A DNA stretch of 64,000 nucleotides from Aquanectria penicillioides (GCA_003415625.1 PYIU01000010.1:806001-870000); one strand, 5' to 3'; positions 11,505-23,196 are shown, counted from the stretch's first letter. Numbers and translations: made by a program. Notes: generated by a model not told the origin, from the letters alone.

Positions 11505-13596
11505 ATGATCAAAGCTTTTTTTGTAGTCGGTAGTCTAGCCGGTGTATTGGCCGCATCCGTGCCAGACGTGACCGTGGTTCGGCGAGGTGTTGACCTCACT
11601 CCGGCTGTGCACCTTGACCAGCGCACGAACCAAGATTCCAACTCTCACCACAGCACCAATTCGTACTCTGTATCCAATTGGAAGTCTGGATCAAACCCAA
11701 ATCAGAACTCGGGGTCCAAGTCTAAGTCTGGATCTAACTCACACTCTGGATCGGGCTACAAAAACTCTGGTTCCAGCTCGAAGCATAATTCCAACCACAA
11801 TTCTAATCATAATTCCAATCATAATTCGAACCAGAACTCGAACCATAATTCAAACCACAACTCCAATCACAACTCAAACCACGGCTCTGGTGGTCAACAC
11901 ACAAAAACTCCGGCCGAGACCAATGCATGTGCTGGGAATACCGCTTCCACTCGCTCCCAGTGGTGCGACTACTCCATCGACACGGACTACATGACTGAGC
12001 CTGTTGATACTGGTGTTGCTCGAGAGTATTGGCTTGAGTTGACAGACGTTGTTGTTGCCCCAGATGGCTACTCGCGGACAGCAATGGCTGTCAATGGTTC
12101 CATCCCTGGACCTACTCTATTCGCAGACTGGGGCGACACCGTGACTGTTCATGTCACCAATTCCTTGACCACTTCGTTGAACGGCACAAGCATTCACTTT
12201 CATGGAATTCGACAAAACTTTACCAATGCAAATGACGGTGTTAGCTCTATTACTCAATGTCCGCTTGCCGTGGGGGAGTCCATGACACACACCTGGAAGG
12301 CTTCTCAATATGGTTCAACTTGGTACCATTCCCACTTTGCCCTTCAAGCCTGGCAAGGAGTCTTTGGCGGAATTGTCATCAACGGCCCTGCTACCGCCAA
12401 CTATGATGAGGATCTTGGTATTGTCTTTTTGAACGACTGGGACCACCAAACTGTCGACGAATTGTACCACTATGCTGAGACACAGGGCCCGCCCGAATTA
12501 GGCAACGGTCTTATCAACGGCACCAATGTGTATGGCTCTGATGGAAACTCGTCGCAGACAGGCGAGCGATTCAAGGTCTCCTTCGAAGCTGGCACCTCAT
12601 ACCGTATGCGACTCGTCAATGGTGCTGTGGATACGCACTGGAAATACTCAATCGACAACCATACCATGACTGTCATTGCCTCAGATCTGGTTCCAATTGA
12701 GCCTTACGAGACTACGGTTCTTGATATTGGCATGGGTGAGTAATCTGTGTGAAGCGGTACTAGGCTCAACTAACAGGAATTAAGGACAACGATATGACAT
12801 CATCGTTACCGCGGATCAGGCCGACCTTGCTGACAACTTTTGGATGCGAGCAGTTCCTCAATCTGCCTGTTCAGAAAATGAGAGCCAGCACAATATTAGA
12901 GGTATTGTGTACTATGGCGATAGCTCTGATACCCCTACAACAACTGGATATGATTTCCTCGACAGTTGTGATGATGAGACAGACAATATCGTGCCATACA
13001 TTGCCAAGAGCGTAGACTCTGCGGATTGGAACGATCTGGAGACTGCTTCAGTGGCTAAAAACACGGCCGGTCTGTTCAAGTGGTATCTCAATAGCACAAC
13101 TATGCTTGTTGACTGGCAGAAGCCTACTCTGCAGTCAGTTCTTAATGACACCGATAGTTATACGGAGGGAGAAGCCATTCTTGAACTTGACCAGGCAGAT
13201 CAGTGGGTCTATTTTGTCGTGCAGACAGACATTCCAGTCCCGCACCCAATCCATCTCCACGGCCATGACTTCTCCGTTCTAGCCCAGGGAACTGGAACGT
13301 ACAACTCATCCATTGTTCTCAACACATCAAACCCTCCCAGAAGAGATACAGCCATGCTCCCTGCCTCTGGGTACCTGGTCATGGCCTGGGAGACCGACAA
13401 CCCAGGTGTCTGGCTCATGCATTGCCATATCGGATGGCACACATCAGAGGGTTTCGCTGTTCAGTTCATTGAACGAGAGAGCGAGATCCCCTCAGTCGTG
13501 ACTGAGGATGATGAGTCACAATTGAACGATGTCTGCACGAGCTGGAAGTCTTTCAAGACTGACTACTCTATTGCCCAGGAGGACTCAGGTGTCTAA
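11505..13596 (+). CDS. Secreted laccase (multicopper oxidase), ascomycete type
   Basis: Extracellular copper enzyme that oxidises phenols while reducing oxygen to water. Exons 11505-12735 and 12785-13596 around a 49-nt intron (GTGAGT donor, CTAAC branch, AAG acceptor) give 680 residues. All four copper sites are visible: H-F-H-G near 231, W-Y-H-S-H near 273, H-P-I-H-L-H-G-H near 564 and H-C-H-I-G-W-H near 623. Phe is in the type-1 axial position (about 634), a residue linked in this family to higher redox potential. The protein ends in D-S-G-V, like the C-terminal plug of ascomycete laccases. A signal peptide covers the first ~17 residues. Unusual: residues ~38-128 are a low-complexity Ser/Asn/His stretch with repeated N-H-N-S units between the signal peptide and the first cupredoxin domain. 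Confidence 0.95.
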
Positions 13597-13905
13597 GATG
13601 GATGGCTTCCTGCATCTACAAACAGGCACGGCCAGCCTTGACCCAAACCCCTTCTCTTACTCCTTGAAATTCCGTTAAACTCCTTTTAATGTATCCTTCT
13701 ATGTAAATATTGAAAATGTTTGGTATGGGACTACTCAAAGTCAACGCTCAAGGCACAATAATGAGGCCAAGCTGGATTTCGCTGGCCTGATTAGTATGGA
13801 TGAAGAATTTTAATCTCAAATATCACATTCTTTTTGATGCCAGACTTTGAATGCCTAGATATTATGAACATAATTTAGATATAAACAAAAACAGAACCGG
13901 TTGCC
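13597..13905. other. Convergent 3' intergenic region
   Basis: 309 bp between the 3' ends of the laccase and ankyrin genes. AT-rich, no gene seen; both genes' polyadenylation regions should lie here. Confidence 0.5.
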
Positions 13906-15600
13906 TCACTTTTCGCACGAGGGACAAGAAAAGTCTGTGCAAACGTGGACCACTCTTATGCTGAGGTGTAGCATCTTGTTTACTTTTTCAATAAACCCTC
14001 TACAGTCATCACACATCGGCTCTCTAAGCACAATGACAGCCATGTTCAGAATAATCCAGGGGAGACGCATCCAAAGCCGTGCAATTCTTTCTTCGGTACT
14101 AGAGTCCTCTTTGGGCGATCCGTAAGTTGTCGGTCCCGGCGTCTTAGGCTCCTCCTCTTCCCTACTACTATTTCCCTCGCTGCTATCATCTTCGTCACTG
14201 TGACCTTGTTCTGCTCTGGCCTCATCTTGTATTCTTTGTACCATCTTAAGGTTCTGCGGCATGTACAGGTGCTTGTCGACGAAGTAAGCTACCAGCTGCT
14301 TTACGACATGATTGGTATTGGACCACCCTTGCCATCCTGGATAGAGGTCATCCATTATTACTCGGGTATGTAGCATTTGGCACAGTCGAGACGCTCTGTC
14401 TGACCAATCTTCTCCGGAAATTTGGATGGATTCGCATGAAATGTCAGATATGACTCTCGTTGCCGGAACTGCTGGAAGTCCTCCACCGCGAAGCATGTAG
14501 CCCACTGTCTCGCGTTTGTTGGAAATACCGGATTGAGCGATTAATTCAGGCGGTAGATTATTGAACAGGGCTCGTTTCAAGTCCAATCTCTCCAGTTTGG
14601 GGATTCTCCCCTCCGGAATCTGGGTCTGAAGCATATTGCAGACGTGATCACGGTCTTTCCTTTCCTCTTTCTGGGATCTTGCTTCAAGCCTGTACTGGGT
14701 CCACAGTCCCCGCATTTCCTGATTTTCACGAGAGTCTGTCGCAAAATCCACTGCCCGTCGTATCACGAAGCCATCGACACGAACCATGGAGCGATCGGCA
14801 CCGTACATCAACAGCACAGCAACGGTGTCAACCCGGTTCCACAAGGCAGCCTTCATTAGTGGCGTCATGCCGTTTGATTCAACTGCATTAGGGTCGGCAC
14901 CCTTAGAAAGCAGCAATTCCACCATCTGTGGGTTCGTCCCACATGCTGCTATGTGTAGAGCAGTGATGCCATTAGTCTGAATTGACATTTGCTGGGTGCT
15001 CGGGCTGTTGTCGCAAGGACCTATGAAGGAACGTTTTTCGCTCGCTTGGACCCCGTGGAGAAAGAGCTTGGCCTCGGGGGACGTCTCAAGATATTGCTTG
15101 ACAGATGAGACATTGCCTTGCATCAAATGATTTACCGCCGAGTCTATCCTCCTCACTCCAAAAGTAGCACACCCATCATCAATTTCGCATGCCTGAACCC
15201 ATTTTCTCTTCATCTGAATTTCTGTTTCGAATGCATGATTGAACCGCGACCTCTCATCAGAAGAGATGTTGTCTTGACGTAGAGGTACTGAGCCTGAGAC
15301 AAATCGAAGATTCGTCCGGTCGAACTCGTAGCTGATATGATCGGAATGCTTTTGTAAGGGAAAGAGTATATCGTAGGCTGAGTCATCAAACTCCTTGTTG
15401 TCCGTCGGTCTGCAAGGAGGTTGGTATAAGTGAGGCTTGTAATAGACTCCGTCAAAGACATGCTGATGCGTCTGATTGCACCATGGGCACTGCACTGCTA
15501 ATTCTTGATCGTTCCACCACTGAACACGAGCCTTAGCTGGACTCGTTTCCCCTCCATCTGACTCACTTTTGGCGCCACCAATCTGCCATAACATAAACAT
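13906..15600 (-). CDS. Ankyrin-repeat protein with Cys-pair termini (564 aa)
   Basis: Single-exon frame from an ATG at 15600. Near the N-terminus is a C-P-W-C pair. Two clear ankyrin repeats lie near residues 212-280 (G-I-T-A-L-H-I-A-A and G-M-T-P-L-M-K-A-A with the L-L-S-K-G-A-D-P-N pattern). A weaker repeat covers 165-200. An acidic linker (E-D-D-S-S-E-G) lies near 480-500. The C-terminal ~60 residues contain M-C-D-D-C and end C-P-S-C-E-K. That C-terminus recalls the zinc-binding C-x-x-C of deaminase-like domains found on fungal ankyrin proteins, but I see no clear His-Ala-Glu partner, so this is only a suggestion. Probably an intracellular protein-binding scaffold. The start could also be the next ATG two codons in. 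Confidence 0.8.
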   Translation of the reverse strand: MFMLWQIGGAKSESDGGETSPAKARVQWWNDQELAVQCPWCNQTHQHVFDGVYYKPHLYQPPCRPTDNKEFDDSAYDILFPLQKHSDHISYEFDRTNLRFVSGSVPLRQDNISSDERSRFNHAFETEIQMKRKWVQACEIDDGCATFGVRRIDSAVNHLMQGNVSSVKQYLETSPEAKLFLHGVQASEKRSFIGPCDNSPSTQQMSIQTNGITALHIAACGTNPQMVELLLSKGADPNAVESNGMTPLMKAALWNRVDTVAVLLMYGADRSMVRVDGFVIRRAVDFATDSRENQEMRGLWTQYRLEARSQKEERKDRDHVCNMLQTQIPEGRIPKLERLDLKRALFNNLPPELIAQSGISNKRETVGYMLRGGGLPAVPATRVISDISCESIQISGEDWSDRASRLCQMLHTRVIMDDLYPGWQGWSNTNHVVKQLVAYFVDKHLYMPQNLKMVQRIQDEARAEQGHSDEDDSSEGNSSREEEEPKTPGPTTYGSPKEDSSTEERIARLWMRLPWIILNMAVIVLREPMCDDCRGFIEKVNKMLHLSIRVVHVCTDFSCPSCEK

Positions 15601-16456
15601 GGCTTATTAGCACTGTTGAGTCTTAATGCAATGAGGTTAGCGCTGCGGGGCTAAGCAAATCGTAGTTAGAATGAGAATGGCTATCGCCGAGAGTTTGATT
15701 GTGGCACCACAGGGTTGGGCATGGGAAGTAGGTTGAGAGAAAAACAACCCACCATCAGGTTTTAGGCAATAGTCACTTCAGCCGAGGCAACTAAAGAGAT
15801 TGACCCCATGTGATCATGAGCTGATGCAACAGATCCCTAAAGGGTGGCTAGGCACGTGATGATATGGTGCGTGTCGGGTGGCCAACAACAAAGGAGGAAT
15901 TGATGCAACTTCTTTTTTAAAGCTCGAACTTTGAATGCACTGATGTTCTCCAAGACTTGACTGACTCAAGGTGCCAGGATGATTCACTACGAGCACCATT
16001 TGGACGCCACGTCATGTCGCATTATGAAAGGGTGGTTATTGTCTTGCCGGTCTTCAAGTGCATGACACCTCGACGCAAAAGACATCCGGCTACATGGTGA
16101 TTTATGAAGAAAACGCAGTTCCTGAAATACCCAACAAATCGTGCGAGTTTAATAGTGACGATGGTAAGTCCTGCAACCAGTTCTTCTACTAAAAGTTCAG
16201 GCCAGAAAGAGCCCACGACAGGCTTCTTCAGTTAGTTGTCTGAACCATATAATCTTCAGCCAAACAACGCCATGCCTAGGTCATTGTTTAAAAGGCTCTG
16301 GTACTTTAAGCAGTATCTGAAAGAGTTGCAAGTGACCTTTTCTAAGACCCTCAGCCTGCAACCCCAAATAACGTCATCGCTGTTGCATAAATAAGTTGCA
16401 TCAATTAACTCCACTTCAATATCTACCCACGACTACTCTACTATCCGCTAGGTAAG
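15601..16456. other. Intergenic region
   Basis: 856 bp between the 5' end of the ankyrin gene and the 3' end of the SDR gene. Short frames on the minus strand have no recognisable features. It should contain the ankyrin gene promoter. Confidence 0.5.
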
Positions 16457-17546
16457 TCAAGAGGCAACTTCAGATCCTGTAATCCTAATGAAATCTTTCG
16501 CAATGAAGTCCCAGACTGTCTTGGCCGTGCCATTCGCCCGAAGCTCAACCAGTAGCTGCTCAACCTTGGGCGGTGCAGAATCGCCCTTCGGGTCGATGGA
16601 GTAGATTCCACTACCAGGGTGTCCATCAGTTCCTGTGACCTTTGGAACACTTTCAGCAACTGACACGCCTGCAGCTTCGTTGCCTTGCTTGAGAGGATAC
16701 CTGGCACTCGTGGCTAAGAACACATGTCGCTCCGCTGCCTCTGCTGGCGAAGTTGAAATAAATGGACCTAAGAGGTGTGATATGGCAACGATTATGGATA
16801 GACCAAAACCTGCTTCCATGTCACGCATGATGCCGCTTTTTACGACGCCGGGTGCATTGTGGACGAAGCTGACGGTGGGAGCTCTCTGAGCCATTTCCTC
16901 GAGCAGCAAGGTCTGGATAGAAGCGACCTGATCGCGCATCTTCCGGAGCGGAAACCCCTCTGCAGCAAGATTATCCGTGTCAATCGGGCCTTCACAAGTT
17001 GCGGCTCCAACGCTAACAACACGACGGAGAGTGGTTGCATTCTGCAGAAGGGGAAGAAGATTGAGAATGAACCGAGCACGCGAGTGCATGCTTAAACACG
17101 CTGCAAACGGGAGGCCTTCAGATGTTTCTATAAACGGTTAGAAAAGTAACATGAGATAATATAGTGTGTTATGATGCAGACAGAGCAAACGTACTCGCAC
17201 TAAAAGCCATGCTCCCTTGACTTTGGAAGAGAAGATTGATTGCCGTCTCCTTGCTTTTAATGTTGCGACAAACATCATCGACAGTGTTTATGAGGCTCAC
17301 GTCGGCCATGATAAACTCAAACGTGCCCTCAGGATTCCGTTGCTGGCACTCTTGGATAATTCGATGGGCAGATTCCTGGGACCGGCCGATGATGTACACG
17401 TGAGGTCTGGAGGCATGTTGGGCGAGGCACTTGACCGTGTACTCGCCAATCCCGCTGGTGCCCCCAACAAACACAGCTACAAGGCCACTGGGGAGAGTAG
17501 ACGCGATGCGTTGGTTTGAGGCAATGGCTTCAGCTAGCGAAACCAT
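16457..17546 (-). CDS. Atypical short-chain dehydrogenase/reductase (340 aa)
   Basis: NAD(P)-dependent oxidoreductase fold. Exons 17546-17195 and 17127-16457 around a 67-nt intron (GTACGT donor, ATAG acceptor); phases agree. The Rossmann nucleotide loop G-G-T-S-G-I-G-E is at ~28-35 and the D-V-S acidic/adenine element at ~80. The usual N-N-A-G is replaced by F-Q-S-Q-G. A strand V-V-S-V-G carries the expected catalytic Ser. The canonical Tyr-x-x-x-Lys is not seen where it should follow; that region reads F-P-L-R-K-M. Such Tyr-less SDRs are common beside fungal regulators and metabolite genes, with mostly unknown substrates. It is divergent from the Zn2Cys6 regulator at 17991. Confidence 0.85.
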
Positions 17547-17990
17547 TCTGTCGGCTTGGTCCTGTCTAAGCCGTCCGGACCCTTGAGATTGTCTGACAAT
17601 AATAGGTGATGTGCCATGTTTTGTATTCCTTGATATCCGGAGTTCATAATTCTAAACTCCGAGCATCAAATGAAGATTACATCTCACCAACTCTATACAT
17701 GATAAAAATGTTGATTCCAGCATTCGGACATGACGATCCAGGGAATAACCACTAAGCCCATTCGAGCGATACGGAGTCAAAGAGGAAATGGGGGGGCATC
17801 CTATCTCCCTTGTGTCTGTCTCAGCTTACTAGGCTTGGATCACGGGCATCGGAGTTTACGGACTTTGGCCTCAACCTCTTCCACTCCCCAATCTACTCTC
17901 CGTCTCAATAACTGCAAATTTCTGGGCACTTTGTTTGAGTTGTCAATTTTAAGTTGTCCGTTTTATTCATCCCGTAACAGCCTTGAATGA
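17547..17990. promoter_or_regulatory. Shared divergent promoter region, SDR and Zn2Cys6 regulator
   Basis: 444 bp separate the start codons of two outward-facing genes. This arrangement often means a regulator next to its target. A palindromic CGG-type operator was not convincingly found by eye. Confidence 0.45.
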
Positions 17991-19389
17991 TTGCCTGCAT
18001 GCAACGGCGATACGGAACCAATGGCACCCTCGCTTGTGGACTTGACCCATACCTTTATATTGTCATCAACGCAAAGCTCCAACCAAGTTCTCTCCGAAGT
18101 GCCAAAGGGTTTGGTCGTTGATCCACACAGAAGACGGAGGGCCCACCAGAAATCTAGGAGAGCCTGCGATAACTGTAGGAAGTGGCGAGTCAAGGTTCAA
18201 AACCCGTTTGTCCTGTCATGAACGCTGCAAGCTAATGCTGTATCTTGATAGTGTAATGAGAAAATCCCTTGTGCGAGCTGCATCCACAGGGGAGAACATT
18301 GCAAGGGTCTCATTCCGTCAACGCGTAGACCCTCGGTACCCTCCATGCTCGCCCAGACTCCAACTCTCTACAGTCAATCAGTGGATCCCATCGTGAACCT
18401 GCACCATTTGAAGCTATTTTACCACTTCCAATCTTCCACGCGCCACACGTTAATGATGTCCCCTGAAGTCTGGGAGCATGCGCTTAAACTTTGCTTTCAT
18501 TTCGACTTATTGATGAACACCATCCTCTGCATTGCAGCGCGCCATCTTTCCGTGCTAACGCCCGATGACACCACATATCCCGCCGCGGCAGCTAGCCACT
18601 TGTCCTGTGCACTATCGCGATTCAGGCGAGCGTTGAGGGAAGATGCAACGTTGACCACGAGCAACGCGGACGCTTTTTATAGCGACCTCCGGGCTGCTAC
18701 AGTACGAAGTTTGGGCCAACGCAGACTCTACTCCAGCACAAGATGACGAAGTGGGCGCCCTCGGTCCACCACGAGACCACATGTTTGCATTTAGCTCAGG
18801 GATGAAGCAAGTGTTTCTAAACAGCGTCAAGCCAGATCTAAACAAGCTACCATTATTGATACCACATATCAGACACGATCCCACGCCAAAGCTCGTTAGC
18901 ACCGCACAGATTAGCAACGACACGGTGGCCAGGTACCAGGACTTTTTCGCCTATCGCCGCCCGCTGAACAAGGACCTTTCCAAAGTACCCGTGCCATACA
19001 AGCGGCACACAGGACCATCCATTTACAACCCTTGGAAACATCATCATCCCAAGATGCCAGGCGAGACAGATCCAGTCCGCGATGGATACGAGCCCGCTGT
19101 GGCTCGAATCTGTCTGATCCCGTCTTTGCTCCCCGAGGCCCAGCCAACAGATGTCATTAGCGCTATGCCGTTTGTATTGCCTGGATTAGCAAGATACATC
19201 TTTGCTTTTCCCGTCCAATGCTATGGCTCGTTCGCCTCTCTAATTCAGCACCGTGATCCACATGCCGCTCTCTTAATCTACCATTTTTACCGCGCGGTTA
19301 GGGTACTGCTTCCCGCGGATCAATACTGGTGGGCACACAAACGCGCAGCTGCATTAGAAGCCAAATTGGAAGAATGGTTAGTGAAATAG
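17991..19389 (+). pseudogene. Zn(II)2Cys6 transcription factor with one-base frameshift
   Basis: Exon 1 (17991-18194) ends in the zinc cluster and a 57-nt intron (18195-18251, GTTCAA...ATAG) splits it. The joined cluster has perfect spacing C-x2-C-x6-C-x5-C-x2-C-x6-C, preceded by a basic R-R-R-R-A-H-Q-K segment, as in fungal sterol-uptake/UPC2-like regulators. The frame then runs to a T5 run at 18674-18678. Removing one T would restore a continuous protein: after it, the other frame reads A-T-S-G-L-L-Q-Y, then on to S-S-G-M-K-Q-V, and ends with a Y-W-W-A-H-K-R-A segment at 19389, as in full-length family members. As written, translation stops at 18746. Either sequencing error or recent inactivation. 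Start could also be the in-frame ATG at 18021. Confidence 0.8.
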
Positions 19390-19489
19390 TATCTCAAAAT
19401 ACTGCGAGGCCATTAGACTTTACCGCGAGGAAGCAAATTTCAACGCGTCCAAGGAATAATATTAGACTAATATACATAACTATGCTATT

Positions 19490-20842
19490 CTAGTTGACTT
19501 GACTTTGGTTTGGACCAATAGCCCTCTTTGGGCCTTCAACATGGCGAATAGACTGAGACTGGGAGAATCGCGGGCGTGTCGGGTGCAACTTTTGGATGCG
19601 CATCAACTGTCTTGTTCCGTACCGCCAGACCACCACTGTACCGATCAAACACAATGAAGAGAGCACCCCAAAAGCAAACTTGCTCTCCTCGAAGTAGTTG
19701 ACTACATTCATCCCGTATAGACCAGCAGCCAGGGTCGCCGTTGCTAAACCCAGCATAATAATCTCAATCTTTGCTTCCAACACCATGATTTGGTTCCGTC
19801 GGACGTTCAAGATGGATTGAATCGTTTCCTCGGTTTGTCGGATGTACCTAATCATACTAGCTGCTTCCTGAACAACAGCATCGCTAGCTTTATAGTATGC
19901 CTCGAGCATATACTCGACGTCTTGGTGGTCCTGCAGTGTGTGAGGCCTCCCTGCTTTCTTATCGCTCAGGTGCATATCTGCCATGTCTTCATCTTCATTT
20001 AATAGTTCTTGAATTGCACCTCGAACATTTTGTGCGCGCTTTTCTATATCAGCGAGGTTTCGTACCAGGTCAAGCAGTGTCCGAAGGTCTGAATTCAGCG
20101 GGTTCTCCTCCTTATCCAATCTGTTTAGGCTTTCTGATACTTGCTGCTTGACCAATAAATATTCCGCTTCGAGTGTTGAAGTCACTGACGCAAGGGCAGC
20201 TTCTACTACACGCAGCTCGTACGGCAGTTTTGTCGATACGCCTGATCCGGGGTTCCCGCGCATCTTGGCCTCTAAATCGTGACGGAAGACTCGTGATGGG
20301 TTATCCAGTTCACACCCAGCACTTTCTTCAATGTTGAAAAGCAGAACCTGGTCAGCCTGTACTAGGAGCCTCAGGTTGAACAGGTGGATCAAGATGGTAT
20401 CTTCTCGGATCAAGAGATGCGGAAACCCGGCGGAGGGGAGGTCAAATGTGCGTAAATCCCGCCCGCTCAATCTGTACTTCTTGGCCATTTCAAACTTTGT
20501 AAATTGTTGAGCGAATTTCGCAGTCCCTTTGGCATCATACAGAGTGCATTGCATTTCCGCGTTCTCATTGAGCCTCGTTCGGGAGAGACCAAGTGACAGT
20601 GTGTAAAGGTCGCTTGTTTCCTCACCTTCGGCGAGGTCTGGGAGGTGAGCAGAAACGCTGGTTTGGAAGAAGCGACTGCAGCCAAACCAAGGAGATGTTT
20701 CCGTTGACCATCTTAACCTTGATGGCGAAGGAAGCCGCTTTGTCGGTGGTGCTTGTGTCGCTGGCATGTGTGAGATGCAGAGTTGAAGCCGCCTTGCCAA
20801 GGGCTTGATCCGGCTGGGACGTAGTCGTGGAGAATGCATCAT
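19490..20842 (-). CDS. MRS2/LPE10-type mitochondrial magnesium channel (450 aa)
   Basis: CorA-superfamily channel that carries Mg2+ across the inner mitochondrial membrane. The minus-strand ATG at 20842 begins a 450-residue single-exon protein with a basic, Ser/Arg-rich, mitochondrial-presequence-like N-terminus. R-D-L-R near residue 136 matches the family's early conserved block. A long helical middle region is followed by two transmembrane helices near 360-415. The signature G-M-N lies at the end of the first helix (A-A-G-L-Y-G-M-N-V). Two adjacent ATGs make the start slightly uncertain. The gene is convergent with the regulator at 17991, 100 bp apart. Confidence 0.9.
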   Translation of the reverse strand: MMHSPRLRPSRIKPLARRLQLCISHMPATQAPPTKRLPSPSRLRWSTETSPWFGCSRFFQTSVSAHLPDLAEGEETSDLYTLSLGLSRTRLNENAEMQCTLYDAKGTAKFAQQFTKFEMAKKYRLSGRDLRTFDLPSAGFPHLLIREDTILIHLFNLRLLVQADQVLLFNIEESAGCELDNPSRVFRHDLEAKMRGNPGSGVSTKLPYELRVVEAALASVTSTLEAEYLLVKQQVSESLNRLDKEENPLNSDLRTLLDLVRNLADIEKRAQNVRGAIQELLNEDEDMADMHLSDKKAGRPHTLQDHQDVEYMLEAYYKASDAVVQEAASMIRYIRQTEETIQSILNVRRNQIMVLEAKIEIIMLGLATATLAAGLYGMNVVNYFEESKFAFGVLSSLCLIGTVVVWRYGTRQLMRIQKLHPTRPRFSQSQSIRHVEGPKRAIGPNQSQVN

Positions 20843-23196
20843 TGGCCGGGGCGATAAGACATGGAACGGATATGACAAATTGATGAGAATTAAAATGATC
20901 TAGAACTAGGTATTATTGAGTCTTTGGATGGAGGCACTAGCTGCCGATGCTGTAGATATATTGATAAATGGTGAGTGAGTGTGGGTAAGCTTGGGAAGCT
21001 AGCGCTAGCCCTTGTCGGATGTAGTGGACTCGGCCGGATTTATTTTATGCCGGGGCTGTCGTCACAAGCAGCCATCAACTAAAGGCATAGCAAAGTCAGT
21101 CACTGCATTTCAGATCAAGATCAAAGTAGACAAGCACGGAACATTCCTAGAGTCTAGTTTATTCTATCAAATGTAATCATAGACTTCCGTTAATAAACTA
21201 ATATATATATCCCTTAGTGCCTCAAACGCATCAATCAAAATTGAGTTTTGTCCTATAGGGTAGCTTTGAATTGAACCCAGCCTGCATTCATCCTCGCAAC
21301 AAAGCTTTCGTACTACATCTTTTCCTCAATTGAAATTTGAAACATTTTTGCCTATTCATAAGGTTTATTTTCAATTGTCGCCGCTTGGAGTTCGTGGTGT
21401 AATTCTTTATTGGCGTTATAGACAAGCTACACTTGTCCCTTCTTTTGCTGCTTTTTTAGGAGAGGAGGGGTGTGCGATTGTCTTCCGCGTTTTAATACAC
21501 ACGCTAAAAGCCGGATGGCAGATATTCATGATCAACGACAAAACGTGGGTGATCTAGTTGGAAATCCTCTTCCGATAATGGGTCACTACAGGTTACTTGG
21601 CCCTGAATCTGACGACGGGTCATTCAGCCAAAGCGAAGACCGTGAGGCTCCCCTGCCTTGCTCTGGGAGGGCAATTGTTGAGCTTCTCGTTTAGGTTCAG
21701 GAATACCTACTAATCAGCAGAGCTCGTGCGGTTGACCCTGCAACACCTTGTATGCAGAAACTAATCCGATGCAAGTACTCCAATTCGGTGGTCGGTACCA
21801 GTATGAGCAACATGATGTAATCATTTATGCAGTGGTGTGAGCAGTTGGCCCGATAGAGAGCCCTTGCCTTGAACTATATATTGTTCCCAGACCTCTAATC
21901 TGCGGGAAATCATGTTATGGATTAGTTTATATTGGCTGATAACTCTTATCACTTATCAGCTCAAGCTTGCTGACAGATTTAACTAGATCCGCGAAGGAAC
22001 TTTTAACTATCACGGCAGGTGATGTAGCGGCATGATGGAGCAACCAGCTGCTCTAGAGTACATGCATCACCACTAAGGCTTCAACAGCTAAAAGCTCACT
22101 TGTTGAATTCGCGCAAACAGCAGATTCTTTTCCCTGTACTACATTGAACTCAGAATTCAGCGTGGTTTTCAGTATGGAGCTACATTGTCTCTTCTTGCTG
22201 CTGTCGCCAAAACGTGGGCCTTCTCTTAAAAGCCGGATATTGCTTGCGCCTTTGACTAATTGGCAATGCCATGATGACGGTACTGTCTCAGAAGAAGAGC
22301 TGCATTGGTTGACAAAGGACATTCAACGAAGGTACAAGGTAAATTATCTGAAGTGAATGGGATACGAGCAAGTATCAATCATTGTATCTGCACACCTTCT
22401 TGGCCTCGATAGCTGCCGCGCTACAGACATAATGATACCTTTTCTAGAATAAATCTCATCGTCTCACTCTAGTATCCAATGAACATTTAGATGATGGGTT
22501 CTTACACTAGTAAAGCTCGTGACTAGGTGGCTAATGATGATATGATTGTTGAGTTACCTGTGCAGCGCGAAATCTTGGACGTGGAATGCTGAGGGTTAAC
22601 AAACGTCAAGGCTGATCATTTGAAAGGTGAAAGCGAAATCGTAGTTATAATTCTAATAAAATTATGTTACTGAATTGGGGGACAAGGGCCCAGGAAGGAA
22701 ATAGACTTTGGAGAACGCCAACACCACCTAGAGAAATGGATGGCTTGTGGGGAGAACGGGAAGATAGAAAGGAGGGCGGAAAATAAAATAAATAACTGAA
22801 AAATAGAAAACAGGACCAAATCGTCTGATCCAAAAGTGAATAAATATCAAGCCAACTTGACCAATTGGAAGCACCCAAAAGAAACATTAAAATAGAACTG
22901 GAAAGGTGTGTATTGGGGATGCTAGCTAGGGCAGCCTTGGTGTTGAGACCAGCCGGCTTTTCTACTGAGACGGTTGTTGTTGAATCCGTCTCAACCAATG
23001 ATTCTAAGGTGACTAATGATATAATGACCCTGTGTCAACTTTACCCATCTCACTAACTAATTACATATATGAAATCGCAATCATGTCCAAACGTTGACGC
23101 GGAGCTTGAACTCCAAATATCCCGTCCATGCCCAACTCCCTGCCGTGTAAAAGCACATTATACAAAGAAAAAATCGCTGCCCTTATGGACAGTCCA
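20843..23196. other. Long intergenic region, no supported gene
   Basis: 2.35 kb between the MRS2 5' end and the 3' end of the giant repeat gene. The best short frame is 21515-21694 on the plus strand (59 aa, acidic, no domain), too weak to call. Composition is near-normal and I found no repeats or RNA genes by eye. Confidence 0.45.

Noticed and set aside
16457..20842. Secondary-metabolite cluster (SDR, Zn2Cys6 regulator, nearby laccase)
   Set aside because: No polyketide, peptide or terpene synthase is present in the window and an MRS2 housekeeping gene adjoins. The gene types alone do not make a cluster.
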